This document shows, one piece after another, positions 17,821-28,749 of a stretch of 64,000 nt of DNA (its first letter is position 1; each line of letters begins with the position of its first letter). The stretch spans positions 62,001 to 126,000 of the forward strand of contig NZ_PRKW01000007.1 in NCBI RefSeq assembly GCF_002927275.1. The letters run 5' to 3'. The notes beneath the pieces were generated by a model. The model worked only from the letters and a program-made list of their open reading frames with translations. It made no database searches and was not told the origin of the DNA. A program made the position numbers and the translations under genes. This DNA is from Arthrobacter pityocampae (lineage in GTDB: Bacteria; Actinomycetota; Actinomycetes; Actinomycetales; Micrococcaceae).

Positions 17821-19076
17821 GCGCCCGCGTCGGTGAGGATGGGTGCGAGATCGGCGGGTACGACATCGTCGGTGCGGCTCGCGGGTGCGGCGTCCGCCGC
17901 CGTCGTCCCTGCCGCCGTCGTCGTCGCAGCGGCCGCGGTAGCCGGTGCCGCCCCGATCCGGGTGAGCAGGGCCGTCTCGACGGTGAGGCCGGGGCCGAAG
18001 GCCATGGAGCAGATGCGGTTGTTGCCGTCGGAGGCCGGCTGGTCGAGGATGTGCTTCAGGACGAACATCACGGTGGCGCTGCTCATGTTGCCGTAGTCGC
18101 GGAGCGTCTCGCGGGCGGGGAGGAGCTGGTCCGGGGTCAGGCGGAGCTTCGCCTCGACCTTGTCTAGGATGCTCCGGCCACCGGGATGGATGGCCCAGTG
18201 CTCGATCTCCGCGTAGTCCAGGCCCTCGAGCGATGCGTCGCGGGCGAGCAGCGGTTCGAGGGCGCCGATGATGTGCTCGTCGATGATGTGGGGGACGTAC
18301 GTGCCGAGGACCATCTCGAAGCCCTCGTCGCCGATGTTCCAGGCCATGGATTCCTCGCCGACGGGCGTCAGTACGGTCTCGAAGTGGTCCAGGGTCAGGG
18401 CGGGCCCGGTCAGGGGGAGGTCCCGGGCGGAGACGATCGCCGCCGCGGCGCCGTCGGCGAACAGCGACGAACCGACGATGGTGTCGGGGTTGTTGGAGGA
18501 CCGGACGTGGAGCGAGCACAGTTCGGCGGCGATCACGAGGACGACGGCGTCGGGATCGGCGTCGCAGAAGGCCTTGGCCGCGCGCAGTGCCGGGAAGGCC
18601 GCGTAGCAGCCCATGAAGCCGAGGTGGTAGCGCTGCACGGAGGGTGCGAGGTCCAGGGCGCGCACCACCTTGTAGTCGGGGCCCGGGGCGAAGAAACCGG
18701 TGCAGGACGCGGTGACGACGTGCGTGACGTCCGCGGCCCCGATGCCCTGCGCCGCGTCCAGTGCCTTGCGGGCCGCGTCGACGAAGAGCTTCGTCCCTTC
18801 CTCGGCGTAGACCTCGTTGCGGGTCTTGGTGCTCGGCGTCAGGATCCGCAGCTCCTGCTGGTCGAAGAACACGGGATCCTCGGACGCGCTGTCGAGCGTG
18901 AGCTCCCTGACCGCGGTGTAGCGCGTGTCGATGCCCGAGGAGTCGAAGGCAGCCCCGACGAGGCGCTGGCCGAGCCGCGTGAGGCCCGGCTGTGCGGCGA
19001 AGACATCGCGGACCTGGGATTGCACCATGATCGTTTCGGGTACGGCGGTTTCAAGGGACCTCAGGATCACAGTCAT
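17817..19076 (-). CDS. Type III polyketide synthase
   Basis: This 419-residue enzyme of the chalcone/stilbene synthase family condenses malonyl-CoA units onto an acyl-CoA starter. The catalytic triad is visible: Cys in VVTASCTGFFAPGPD, His in WAIHPGGRSILD and Asn in YGNMSSATVMFVL. The first gene of an overlapping trio, it should make an alkylresorcinol or alkylpyrone scaffold. About 50 Ala/Thr-rich residues extend beyond the usual C-terminus (TAAAATTTAAGTTAADAAPA). The start is placed at MTVILRSLETAVPE, because upstream codons look non-coding. Confidence 0.9.
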   Translation of the reverse strand: MTVILRSLETAVPETIMVQSQVRDVFAAQPGLTRLGQRLVGAAFDSSGIDTRYTAVRELTLDSASEDPVFFDQQELRILTPSTKTRNEVYAEEGTKLFVDAARKALDAAQGIGAADVTHVVTASCTGFFAPGPDYKVVRALDLAPSVQRYHLGFMGCYAAFPALRAAKAFCDADPDAVVLVIAAELCSLHVRSSNNPDTIVGSSLFADGAAAAIVSARDLPLTGPALTLDHFETVLTPVGEESMAWNIGDEGFEMVLGTYVPHIIDEHIIGALEPLLARDASLEGLDYAEIEHWAIHPGGRSILDKVEAKLRLTPDQLLPARETLRDYGNMSSATVMFVLKHILDQPASDGNNRICSMAFGPGLTVETALLTRIGAAPATAAAATTTAAGTTAADAAPASRTDDVVPADLAPILTDAGA

Positions 19077-19159
19077 ATGTCCATTACTAGAGGACTGACG
19101 ACACAAACACAATGCGCAGTAGGCTTAGTATTCGCCATCCCGCGATCACCAGGAGCATC

Positions 19160-20059
19160 ATGTCCAACGAACCGTCAGGCACCCTCGACCAGGACGACCC
19201 GCGGGGCCCCGCCGTCGATCCCTCCACCGAACTGCAGCAGTACCCCGGATTCACCGAGCGCATGGACCCCCGCCCCGACCACGGTGAGGACAGCTACACC
19301 GGGCACGGACGCCTCAGTGGCCGGCGCGCGTTCATCACGGGCGGCGACTCCGGCATCGGCCGGGCCGTGGCGCTCGCCTTCGCGCGGGAGGGGGCCGACG
19401 TCGCCATCGGGTACCTCCCCGAGGAGGAGGAGGACGGCGCCAGCTGCCTCGAGCTCATCCGCGCCGAGGGGCGGACGGCCCTCGCCGTCCCGGGCGACCT
19501 CCGGGACGAGGCCTACGCTCCTGCGGCCATCTCCCGGGTGCTGGACGGCCTCGGCGGCCTGGACATCCTCGTCAACAATGCGGGCTACCACATCGCGCAG
19601 CCGAACGGCCTGCCCGACGTCGACGCCGACCAGCTCCGGCGCACCTTCGAGACCAATGTCTACGGGACGATCTGGCTCACGCAGGCCGCCCTGCCCCACC
19701 TGACGGCCGGTGCCTCGATCATCAACACCACCTCCGTGCAGGGCTACCACCCGTCCCGGAACCTCATGGACTACGCCGCCACGAAGGCCGCCCTTAACAA
19801 CCTGACCGTCAGCCTGGCCGAGATGCTCGGGGAGCGCGGGATCCGCGTCAACGCCGTCGCGCCGGGTCCCGTCTGGACGCCCCTGCAGCCCGCGACGACC
19901 ACGAGCGAGAAGCTGGAGTCCTTCGGCGAGGGGACACCCCTGGGACGGATGGGGCAGCCTGCTGAACTGGCCGGTGCCTACGTCTTCCTCGCCTCGAACG
20001 ACGCACGGTACGTCTCCGGCGAGGTCCTCGGCGTCACCGGCGGCACGCCGCTGGGCTGA
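19160..20059 (+). CDS. SDR family oxidoreductase (YghA/YdaD-like)
   Basis: The 299-residue short-chain dehydrogenase has an N-terminal extension (DPSTELQQYPGFTERMDPRPD) typical of the general-stress YghA/YdaD group. The cofactor motif TGGDSGIGRAVA is near residue 60, and the NNAG motif and catalytic YAATK follow. It ends with a Val-rich GGTPLG. The ATG at 19160 follows AGGAG. Substrate is unknown; it diverges from the PKS operon but need not be part of it. Confidence 0.88.
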   Translation: MSNEPSGTLDQDDPRGPAVDPSTELQQYPGFTERMDPRPDHGEDSYTGHGRLSGRRAFITGGDSGIGRAVALAFAREGADVAIGYLPEEEEDGASCLELIRAEGRTALAVPGDLRDEAYAPAAISRVLDGLGGLDILVNNAGYHIAQPNGLPDVDADQLRRTFETNVYGTIWLTQAALPHLTAGASIINTTSVQGYHPSRNLMDYAATKAALNNLTVSLAEMLGERGIRVNAVAPGPVWTPLQPATTTSEKLESFGEGTPLGRMGQPAELAGAYVFLASNDARYVSGEVLGVTGGTPLG

Positions 20060-20181
20060 GGTCCCGCCCGGGCGGCCGGCTGATCACCCTTCCGCCCGGA
20101 CCAAGCCGTCGCACGACGCGGAACGAAGAACAGGCACCAGCGCCGGTCGTCCGGCGGCCGGCCGACACCGATGGGCTCCCC

Positions 20182-20856
20182 GTGAAACTCCTGACCGCAC
20201 TGCCGCACCCCCGGGGCGCCGCCCTTCTCGCCGTCACCCTCGCCTCGTCGCTGGCGCTCGCGGGGTGCGGGGCCGCCGAGGAGAACCCGCTCGGCGTGAA
20301 CTCGGCGGACGACGGTCGAACGTCGGCGGGCGCGGTGGCTCCCGGCGCGGACGGCAGCGCGGCGGAGCCCGCGGGCAGCAACCTCGGCGAGGATCCGCTG
20401 AACATCGGGGCGGACGGCGCGGAACTGTGCGGCGTCCAGCCCAAGGACAGCCGCCTGCGGTACACCGTCATGCTGCACAACCCGACCCTCGAGACCTTCA
20501 CGTTCGGCGAAATGGCGCTGGGGAACCCGGAGGGCCTGGAGATCCTCTCGGCGAAGGTGCAGACCGCGAACCGGGAGGGGCACCATCATGCGGGACCCGC
20601 GGCGGACGCGCACGAGGAGCACACGGCGGCACCGACGCCGACGAAGGCGGCCGAGCCCATCGGGCCGCCCGTGCCCGCGGAGGGCTACCGCTTCGCGCCC
20701 GACGCCCACATCAACATCATCGTCACGGTGGAGCTCACGGACGGCGTGACCCACGGCAGCGCCGACGACATCCGGGTGGCGTTCTCGTCCCCCGACCGCG
20801 ACTACTCCGTGGCCCACAACCTGAAGATCGACGTCGACGCCACGTCCTGCAGCTGA
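20182..20856 (+). CDS. Histidine-rich lipoprotein of unknown function
   Basis: This 224-residue protein has a lipoprotein signal peptide, with a hydrophobic core ALLAVTLASSLALAGC and lipobox LAGC, so it should be anchored on the outer face of the membrane. After a disordered linker the mature part contains a beta-strand pattern and a histidine cluster (GHHHAGPAADAHEEH, about residue 133). The cluster might bind Cu, Zn or Ni. A terminal cysteine lies in DATSCS. I do not recognise a family. The start is GTG, with no strong ribosome site. Confidence 0.75.
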   Translation: MKLLTALPHPRGAALLAVTLASSLALAGCGAAEENPLGVNSADDGRTSAGAVAPGADGSAAEPAGSNLGEDPLNIGADGAELCGVQPKDSRLRYTVMLHNPTLETFTFGEMALGNPEGLEILSAKVQTANREGHHHAGPAADAHEEHTAAPTPTKAAEPIGPPVPAEGYRFAPDAHINIIVTVELTDGVTHGSADDIRVAFSSPDRDYSVAHNLKIDVDATSCS

Positions 20857-20866
20857 GTCCCACCGT

Positions 20867-20888
20867 GTCGACGCAGAGTCGACGCAGA
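20867..20888. repeat. Two tandem copies of GTCGACGCAGA
   Basis: Perfect 11-bp tandem duplication immediately after the lipoprotein stop codon. The second copy overlaps the left arm of the following terminator. Confidence 0.8.
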
Positions 20889-20924
20889 GGAGCCCCCGTC
20901 GTGATGACGGGGGCTCCTCTGCGT
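20882..20924. terminator. Strong bidirectional terminator
   Basis: A perfect 19-bp stem (left arm ACGCAGAGGAGCCCCCGTC) with a five-base loop GTGAT lies between the convergent lipoprotein and Rpf-like genes. Confidence 0.88.
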
Positions 20925-20982
20925 TCGAGCGATGCGGGTCGGCCGGCGCTTCAGGCGCTGCCGGGCCCCGGGTACTTTTGGA

Positions 20983-21717
20983 CTAGGCCGGGATGTTCAG
21001 GACGTGACCGGTGAAGATCAGGTCCGCGTGGATGACGGTGTCGCTGTTCGCAGCGAACAGTGCCTGCCAGCCGCCCTCGACACCGAGCTTGGTGGCGATG
21101 GAGCTGAGGGTGTCACCGGACTGGATGGTGTAGGTCTCGCCACTCAGTGCCACGGGGGCGGCGGCGGCAGCCTGGACGGGAGCCTGGGCGACGGGGGCCT
21201 GGACGGCCGGCGCCTCGACAACCGGGGCCTGGGCGACGGGTGCCTGCACGGCCGGCGCCTGGACGACGGGTGCCTGGGCAGCCGGGGCCTGGACGGGAGC
21301 CTGGGCAACGGGAGCCTGGACCTGGACGGGAGCGGCAGCTTCCTGGAACTGCACTGCGCCACCGGGGGTCGCGGCGCTGTTCAGGCCGAGCTTCGCGGAG
21401 CAGGCGGGCCATGCGCCCCAGCCCTGGCCGGCGAGAACCTTCTCGGCGACGGCGATCTGCTGCTCACGCGAGGCGTCCTGGGGGTTGCCCTGTCCGCCGA
21501 AGCCGGCCCAGGTGGAGGGGGTGAACTGCAGTCCACCGGAGAAGCCGTTGCCGGTGTTGATGCCCCAGTTTCCGCCGCTCTCGCACTGTGCCAGTGCATC
21601 CCAGTCGCTGGCGGGGGCGGCGTTGGCCGCACCGGCTGCTGCGCCGAGGCCGAGGCCGGTGAGTGCAACTGCTGCGAATCCGCGACGGGCGGTGGTGCTG
21701 AATTTGGTAGTGTTCAT
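20983..21717 (-). CDS. Secreted Rpf-like transglycosylase with LysM domain
   Basis: The 244-residue secreted protein has a signal peptide ([23 protein letters not shown]). A resuscitation-promoting-factor transglycosylase domain spans about residues 38-120, with the catalytic Glu in [16 protein letters not shown] linker of degenerate [14 protein letters not shown] repeats follows (about 130-190), and the C-terminus is a LysM peptidoglycan-binding domain starting [17 protein letters not shown]. Such enzymes cleave peptidoglycan during growth or resuscitation from dormancy. The ATG at 21717 fits the signal peptide. A long leader precedes it. Confidence 0.9.
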   Translation of the reverse strand: MNTTKFSTTARRGFAAVALTGLGLGAAAGAANAAPASDWDALAQCESGGNWGINTGNGFSGGLQFTPSTWAGFGGQGNPQDASREQQIAVAEKVLAGQGWGAWPACSAKLGLNSAATPGGAVQFQEAAAPVQVQAPVAQAPVQAPAAQAPVVQAPAVQAPVAQAPVVEAPAVQAPVAQAPVQAAAAAPVALSGETYTIQSGDTLSSIATKLGVEGGWQALFAANSDTVIHADLIFTGHVLNIPA

Positions 21718-21910
21718 GGCGTTACGATGCTCCGAGAGGCCACCCGCACTAGGTCCGTCCCCGGACTTCTTCGCGCCGCTGCTCACCTTGACGGTATTGA
21801 GGTCATGGTTCGGCAGCCGCCTGTTGAGCAACGAGCGGTGGAGGGGCGGCGCCGGGCATTCATCGCTGCTCGCCGTGCGGCAGCGTTTTCGCTTCCCCAG
21901 ATGGGGAACT
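21718..21910 (-). promoter_or_regulatory. Long structured 5' leader of the Rpf-like gene (possible riboswitch)
   Basis: About 190 nt separate a predicted promoter from the start codon. The minus-strand RNA has several possible helices, for example TCCCCATCTGGGGA, GTCCGGGGACGGAC and the GCTGCCG/CGGCGAGCAGC pairs. It also has a GCCGAACC segment followed by GTCAAGGTGAGCAGCGG. Rpf genes in other actinobacteria carry cyclic-di-AMP (ydaO-yuaA) riboswitches here. I could not match the canonical ydaO core, so only a structured leader is claimed. Confidence 0.35.
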
Positions 21911-21916
21911 GCCTCT

Positions 21917-21945
21917 ACCGTAGAGTAGTTTCGTTTCGTTGCCAA
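21917..21945 (-). promoter_or_regulatory. Predicted sigma-70-type promoter for the Rpf-like gene
   Basis: On the minus strand TTGGCA (21940-21945) and TACGGT (21917-21922) are spaced by exactly 17 bp. The surrounding 21930-22030 stretch is unusually A+T rich for this window. Confidence 0.5.
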
Positions 21946-22085
21946 ATCGGTATTGAGTCGTGCTTGACTTTCCCCACATACGAGCGTTTTTACTGGACTG
22001 TTTGGATTTACTCTGCGACACTCACCCGCCGCGGGTGATGTCGGGTACGTCACAGGGCGCGTACGGGGGTCGGAACAGGAGCACG

Positions 22086-22121
22086 CGGAAGGGGCCCGGA
22101 CCGTGGTCCGAGCCCCTTCCG
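22086..22121 (-). terminator. Terminator after the formaldehyde dehydrogenase gene
   Basis: CGGAAGGGGC pairs with GCCCCTTCCG, and an inner CGGACC/GGTCCG stem extends the hairpin after one mismatch. The hairpin begins about 28 bases past the stop codon. Confidence 0.75.
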
Positions 22122-22148
22122 GTTCCGCTCAGGCGGACGGCACCCCGA

Positions 22149-23366
22149 TCAGGCGGCGACCATTCCGTGCGGGTCCAGGACGTACTTCGTCGCCGCTCCG
22201 GCGTCGAACTCCTCGTAGCCGCGCGGAGCGTCCTCAAGGCCGATCGGCTTCGCGTTGACGGCCTTCGCGATCTGCACGCGATCGTGCAGGATCGCCATCA
22301 TCAGGCCCCGGTTGTACTTCATCACCGGGCACTGCCCGGTGGTGAAGGACAGCGACTTCGCCCAGCCGGTACCCAGGCTGATCGACAGCGATCCCACCTT
22401 CGCGGCCTCGTCGATGCCTCCCGGATCCCCGGTGACGTACAGGCCCGGGATGCCCAGGGCGCCGCCGGCCGCCGTCACCTGCATCAGCGAGTTGAGCACC
22501 GTGGCCGGAGCCTCCGTGGCCGCACCGCTTCCATGGCCGCGCGCCTCGAAGCCCACGGCGTCGACGCCGCAGTCGACCTCCGGGACGCCCAGCAGCTGCT
22601 CGATCTGATCCCGCGGATCACCCTTGGACACATCGACGGTCTCGCAGCCGAAGCTCCGTGCCTGGGCCAGCCGGCCCTCGTTGAGGTCACCCACGATGAC
22701 GACGGCGGCACCCAGGAGCTGTGCTGACGCGGCAGCGGCGAGACCCACGGGGCCGGCGCCCGCGATGTAGACCGTCGATCCCACGCCTACGCCCGCCGTG
22801 ACGGCGCCGTGGTAGCCGGTCGGGAAGATGTCCGACAGCATCGTCAGATCGAGGATCTTCGCCATCGCCTGGTCCCGGTCCGGGAACTTCAGCAGGTTCC
22901 AGTCCGCGTAGGGCACCAGGACGTACTCCGCCTGGCCGCCCACCCAGCCGCCCATGTCCACGTAGCCGTAGGCGGCTCCGGGACGGGCGGGGTTGACGTT
23001 CAGGCAGATGCCGGTCTTGCGTTCCTTGCAGTTCCGGCACCGTCCGCAGGCGATGTTGAAGGGGACGGAGCAGATGTCCCCCTTCTTGATGAACTCGACG
23101 TCGCGCCCCACCTCGACGACCTCGCCGGTGATCTCGTGTCCCAGCACGAGGTCCGCAGGCGCCGTGGTGCGCCCGCGGACCATGTGCTGGTCCGAGCCGC
23201 AGATGTTGGTGGTGACGGTCTTGAGGATCACGCCGTGGTGGAGTGCCCGGCCCACGTTGGCCGGATTCACCCCCGGCCCGTCCTTCAGCTCGAATGTGGG
23301 GTAGTCGGTGTCGATGACCTCGACCTTCCCCGGTCCCTTGTACGCAACAGCTCTGTTACCGCTCAT
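22149..23366 (-). CDS. fdhA: Glutathione-independent formaldehyde dehydrogenase
   Basis: This 405-residue zinc medium-chain dehydrogenase oxidises formaldehyde to formate with NAD. The family pattern is clear. The catalytic zinc region is NICGSDQHMVRGR with GHEITGEVVE, structural-zinc cysteines are in CGRCRNCKERKTGIC, and the NAD motif is YIAGAGPVGLAAAASAQLLGA. The characteristic long insert and the C-terminal GYEEFDAGAATKYVLDPHG match the Pseudomonas-type enzyme in length and sequence. It is monocistronic, with its own terminator. Confidence 0.93.
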   Translation of the reverse strand: MSGNRAVAYKGPGKVEVIDTDYPTFELKDGPGVNPANVGRALHHGVILKTVTTNICGSDQHMVRGRTTAPADLVLGHEITGEVVEVGRDVEFIKKGDICSVPFNIACGRCRNCKERKTGICLNVNPARPGAAYGYVDMGGWVGGQAEYVLVPYADWNLLKFPDRDQAMAKILDLTMLSDIFPTGYHGAVTAGVGVGSTVYIAGAGPVGLAAAASAQLLGAAVVIVGDLNEGRLAQARSFGCETVDVSKGDPRDQIEQLLGVPEVDCGVDAVGFEARGHGSGAATEAPATVLNSLMQVTAAGGALGIPGLYVTGDPGGIDEAAKVGSLSISLGTGWAKSLSFTTGQCPVMKYNRGLMMAILHDRVQIAKAVNAKPIGLEDAPRGYEEFDAGAATKYVLDPHGMVAA

Positions 23367-23567
23367 GGAACTTTCCTCTCATGGCACTTCGGTCGCGCCG
23401 ATCGGTGTCGACGCCGGAATCGGTAGGCACGAGGCGCGCGTGGGCGCCGTGTACCCCCGGTAGCGCCGAACGTACACCTCTGGGGGTCGCATGGACGTTG
23501 CATGGTCCGCCGGCGCATCGACGGGCTGCACCTTGTACCGCCGTCCGGCGTGGGAGAGGGTGGGAGG

Positions 23568-24332
23568 ATGACCGAGACCGTCCTGATCACCGGAGCCACT
23601 TCCGGGATCGGCGCCGAATTCGCGCGCCGGTTCGCCGCCCGAGGGTGCGACCTGGTGCTCGTCGCCCGCTCACCGGAGCCCCTCCAGAAGGCGGCGGGCA
23701 TCTACCGTGCGCAGGGCGTCGGAGTCGAGGTCATCGCCGCGGACCTGCTCGACGACGACGGGCTCGCGCGCGTGCTGGACCGACTGCGGGCTGCGGAGGG
23801 ACATCGCGCGCCCGTCACGGTGCTCGTCAACAACGCCGGATACGGTCTCATGAAGCCCTTCGCGGACAATACGCTCGAGGACGAGATCCGCCACCTGAGG
23901 ATCCACGTCGAGATCCCCCTGGCCCTCGCGCACGCGGCCCTGCAGTCGATGCGGGCCCGCCGGGCCGGGACCATCATCACCGTGGCGAGCGTCGCCGGGT
24001 TCACCCCGCGGGGGACCTACGGGGCCGCGAAGGCCGCCATGATCAGCTTCAGCCGATGGGCGAACCTCGCGTACGGGCGGGAGGGGATCCGCGTGACGGC
24101 GGTCTGCCCGGGCTTCGTCCGCACGGAGTTCCACCAGCGCATGGGGATGGAGAGGTCGTCCGTCCCCGCCGCCCTGTGGCTCGATGTGGGCCCCGTGGTG
24201 CGGGAGGCATTACGTGACACTGCCGCCGGGAAGGCTGTCTCCGTCCCCAGCCTCCGCTACAAGGCGCTGGTGGCGCTCGCCCGGGTGACGCCGTCGTTCC
24301 TGGTGGCCCGGCTCGCGGCCCGGGGGCGCTGA
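23568..24332 (+). CDS. SDR family NAD(P)-dependent oxidoreductase
   Basis: The 254-residue enzyme is a classical short-chain dehydrogenase: TGATSGIGAEFA cofactor motif at residue 8, NNAGYG motif, catalytic Ser in TVASVAG and YGAAK. The C-terminus (VPSLRYKALVALARVTPSFLVARLA) is an amphipathic extension seen in DltE/YqjQ-like members. The ATG at 23568 follows a GA/GGGAGG-rich site. Upstream in-frame codons are not plausible protein. Substrate unknown. Confidence 0.87.
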   Translation: MTETVLITGATSGIGAEFARRFAARGCDLVLVARSPEPLQKAAGIYRAQGVGVEVIAADLLDDDGLARVLDRLRAAEGHRAPVTVLVNNAGYGLMKPFADNTLEDEIRHLRIHVEIPLALAHAALQSMRARRAGTIITVASVAGFTPRGTYGAAKAAMISFSRWANLAYGREGIRVTAVCPGFVRTEFHQRMGMERSSVPAALWLDVGPVVREALRDTAAGKAVSVPSLRYKALVALARVTPSFLVARLAARGR

Positions 24333-24338
24333 GCCGCG

Positions 24339-24623
24339 TCAGCGGTCGGCGAGTCCGCCGTCCCAGGTGTCGTGCCCGGATGCGGCGTCCTCGGGGCGGC
24401 GCGGACGGTCGGCGCCGTCGGGCCCGCTCGTCGGATCGTCCCCGTCGAACGTGTCGTCCCCGTCGAACGCGGCAGGCACGGCGCCGGCCTCGTGGGTCCC
24501 CTGCTCGTCCCTGATGCTCGAGGCCTGATGGCCTGCGGCGCCGGGGCCCGGCTCCAGGATCTCCTCGCGCCGGTCACGGGCCGGTCGGCCGTCGGGATGT
24601 CCTGCGTTGGTCGACTCGGTCAT
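24339..24623 (-). CDS. Hypothetical acidic, disordered small protein
   Basis: The 94-residue frame has a strong AGAAGGAG ribosome site. It encodes a hydrophilic, probably disordered protein with DGDDTFDGDDP repeats and a basic N-terminal third. I recognise no domain. It converges on the SDR gene with only six bases between the stops, and shares a divergent promoter region with the DUF1508 gene. Confidence 0.6.
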   Translation of the reverse strand: MTESTNAGHPDGRPARDRREEILEPGPGAAGHQASSIRDEQGTHEAGAVPAAFDGDDTFDGDDPTSGPDGADRPRRPEDAASGHDTWDGGLADR

Positions 24624-24688
24624 GGTGCTCCTTCTCTGGCCCCGATGGGGTGGTTGAGCGTATGTTCCAACCCCGATGTCAGAGGCGG

Positions 24689-24706
24689 TAAGTATGCTTA
24701 TGATAG
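24689..24706 (+). promoter_or_regulatory. Candidate promoter element TAAGTATGCTTATGATAG
   Basis: The element contains a TATGAT -10-like hexamer (24699-24704). It matches the element at 15263 in sequence and in its distance to the start codon. No convincing -35 is visible. Confidence 0.45.
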
Positions 24707-24751
24707 GGGATCACAGAGTGCTGAAGTTGCCCCTTACAAGGAGGTAAGACG

Positions 24752-25015
24752 ATGGCTGGATACTTCAAACTGGTGGACGCTCACGACGACGGTTTCCGGG
24801 TGAAACTCACCGCCCCGGACGGAACGCTCGTGGCCGTCTCCACCTACTACGCCTCGAAGGAGGAGGCGGTGGCGGGGATCGAACTCATCCGTGAGATCGC
24901 CGGGACGGGCCCGGTCGTTGACCACAGCCGGGTCGAGTCCCGGGAGCACGCGGCACTCATGGACGGGTTGCGCACCAGTCCGCGACAAGAGGGCGCGGTG
25001 CGCGACCGGGCCTGA
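24752..25015 (+). CDS. DUF1508 (YegP-like) small protein
   Basis: The 87-residue protein contains one DUF1508 repeat: [19 protein letters not shown], then DGTLVAVS and [17 protein letters not shown]. These small alpha/beta domains are often induced in stationary phase or stress; their function is unknown. A basic, disordered C-terminal tail of about 25 residues follows. The ribosome site AAGGAGGT is near-perfect. Confidence 0.82.
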   Translation: MAGYFKLVDAHDDGFRVKLTAPDGTLVAVSTYYASKEEAVAGIELIREIAGTGPVVDHSRVESREHAALMDGLRTSPRQEGAVRDRA

Positions 25016-25055
25016 CCGGCCCGCCGGACGAGGGGCCTCGGGGCCACGGTGTACG

Positions 25056-25067
25056 ACTGTATACAGT
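25056..25067. promoter_or_regulatory. Perfect palindrome ACTGTATACAGT upstream of aconitase
   Basis: A 12-bp palindrome with a TGTATACA core lies 61 bp before the aconitase ATG. TGTATACA cores are typical of GntR/FCD regulator operators, and such a regulator is encoded just downstream of aconitase. The binding partner is inferred. Confidence 0.5.
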
Positions 25068-25127
25068 GCCCCCGATCGTGGAATAGGATGGAGCTATTCC
25101 ACAACCTCTCTGAAGGGAGCCAACGTC

Positions 25128-27971
<2,844 letters not shown>

Positions 27972-27990
27972 CGCACGCACACCCGACGGT

Positions 27991-28022
27991 TCCGGGCCGG
28001 GAGGCCTGCCTCCCGGCCCGGA
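27991..28022. terminator. Terminator after aconitase
   Basis: Perfect 15-bp stem (TCCGGGCCGGGAGGC / GCCTCCCGGCCCGGA) with a two-base CT spacer. It separates aconitase from the GntR gene, so the latter probably has its own promoter or depends on readthrough. Confidence 0.8.
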
Positions 28023-28081
28023 CCCGTCCGCAGGGCTCCCGCCCCGACCATCCGACCCACGAGACCTCCGAGGAGGGCGCC

Positions 28082-28747
28082 ATGGCAGAGTCCGCGGAAC
28101 TGTCGGCGCGCGTGGACGGCGATGCGATCTTCCGTGTCCTGCGCAGCGAGATCCTTGCCGGGGTACACCCGCCCGGCACGGCGTTGCGCGAAGTGACGAT
28201 CTCGGAGCGGTTCGGGGTGTCGCGGACCCCCGTGCGCGAGGCGCTCAGCCGGCTGCAGCACGAGCGGCTGCTCGAACGTGCCGCCCGCGGCCTCCAGGTC
28301 CCGCAGATCGACCCCCAGGAGGTCATCCAGATCTACGACCTCCGCGTGATGCTCGAGGAGGAGGCCGCCGGGCAGGCCGCCCTCAATCGCGGGACCGCGG
28401 ACATCATGCGCCTCGAGGCGCTGCTGGAACGCGACCGCGCCGTCGTCGACCCCGATGACACCACCAAGGTCACCAACAACCTCGAATTCCACACCTCGCT
28501 GTGGGCCGCGGCGCGCAATCCCGTCCTCATGGACCTCCTGCAGCGGCTCTCCACCCACCTCATCCACACACCGCGCTCCACGCTGTCGGTGGGGGACCGC
28601 TGGCAGGAGGTGCTCCTCGAACACGAGGCGCTGATCAGCGCCATCACGGAGCGGCGCAGCGACGACGCCCGGGGGATCGCCCGCCGCCACATGGAGACGG
28701 CCCGCACCATCCGCCTGCAGCTGCTGCGCACCACGGCCGCGGACTGA
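28082..28747 (+). CDS. GntR-family regulator, FCD subfamily
   Basis: The 221-residue repressor has an N-terminal winged helix (LREVTISERFGVSRTPVREALSRL, given here as two parts: LREVTISERFG and VSRTPVREALSRL, about residues 35-60). An all-helical FCD ligand domain follows, with likely metal-site residues in NLEFHTSLW and EHEALISAI and a final RRHME. It is coupled to the nucleoside hydrolase gene two bases downstream. Candidate targets are that operon and the palindrome before aconitase. The ligand is unknown. Confidence 0.88.
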   Translation: MAESAELSARVDGDAIFRVLRSEILAGVHPPGTALREVTISERFGVSRTPVREALSRLQHERLLERAARGLQVPQIDPQEVIQIYDLRVMLEEEAAGQAALNRGTADIMRLEALLERDRAVVDPDDTTKVTNNLEFHTSLWAAARNPVLMDLLQRLSTHLIHTPRSTLSVGDRWQEVLLEHEALISAITERRSDDARGIARRHMETARTIRLQLLRTTAAD

Positions 28748-28749
28748 CG

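Noticed and set aside
21718-21910. Canonical ydaO-yuaA (cyclic-di-AMP) riboswitch before the Rpf-like gene
   Set aside because: The CGAACC and GGTGA fragments are not in the usual order, and the CAGCTAACCTCG core is missing. I kept only a low-confidence structured leader.
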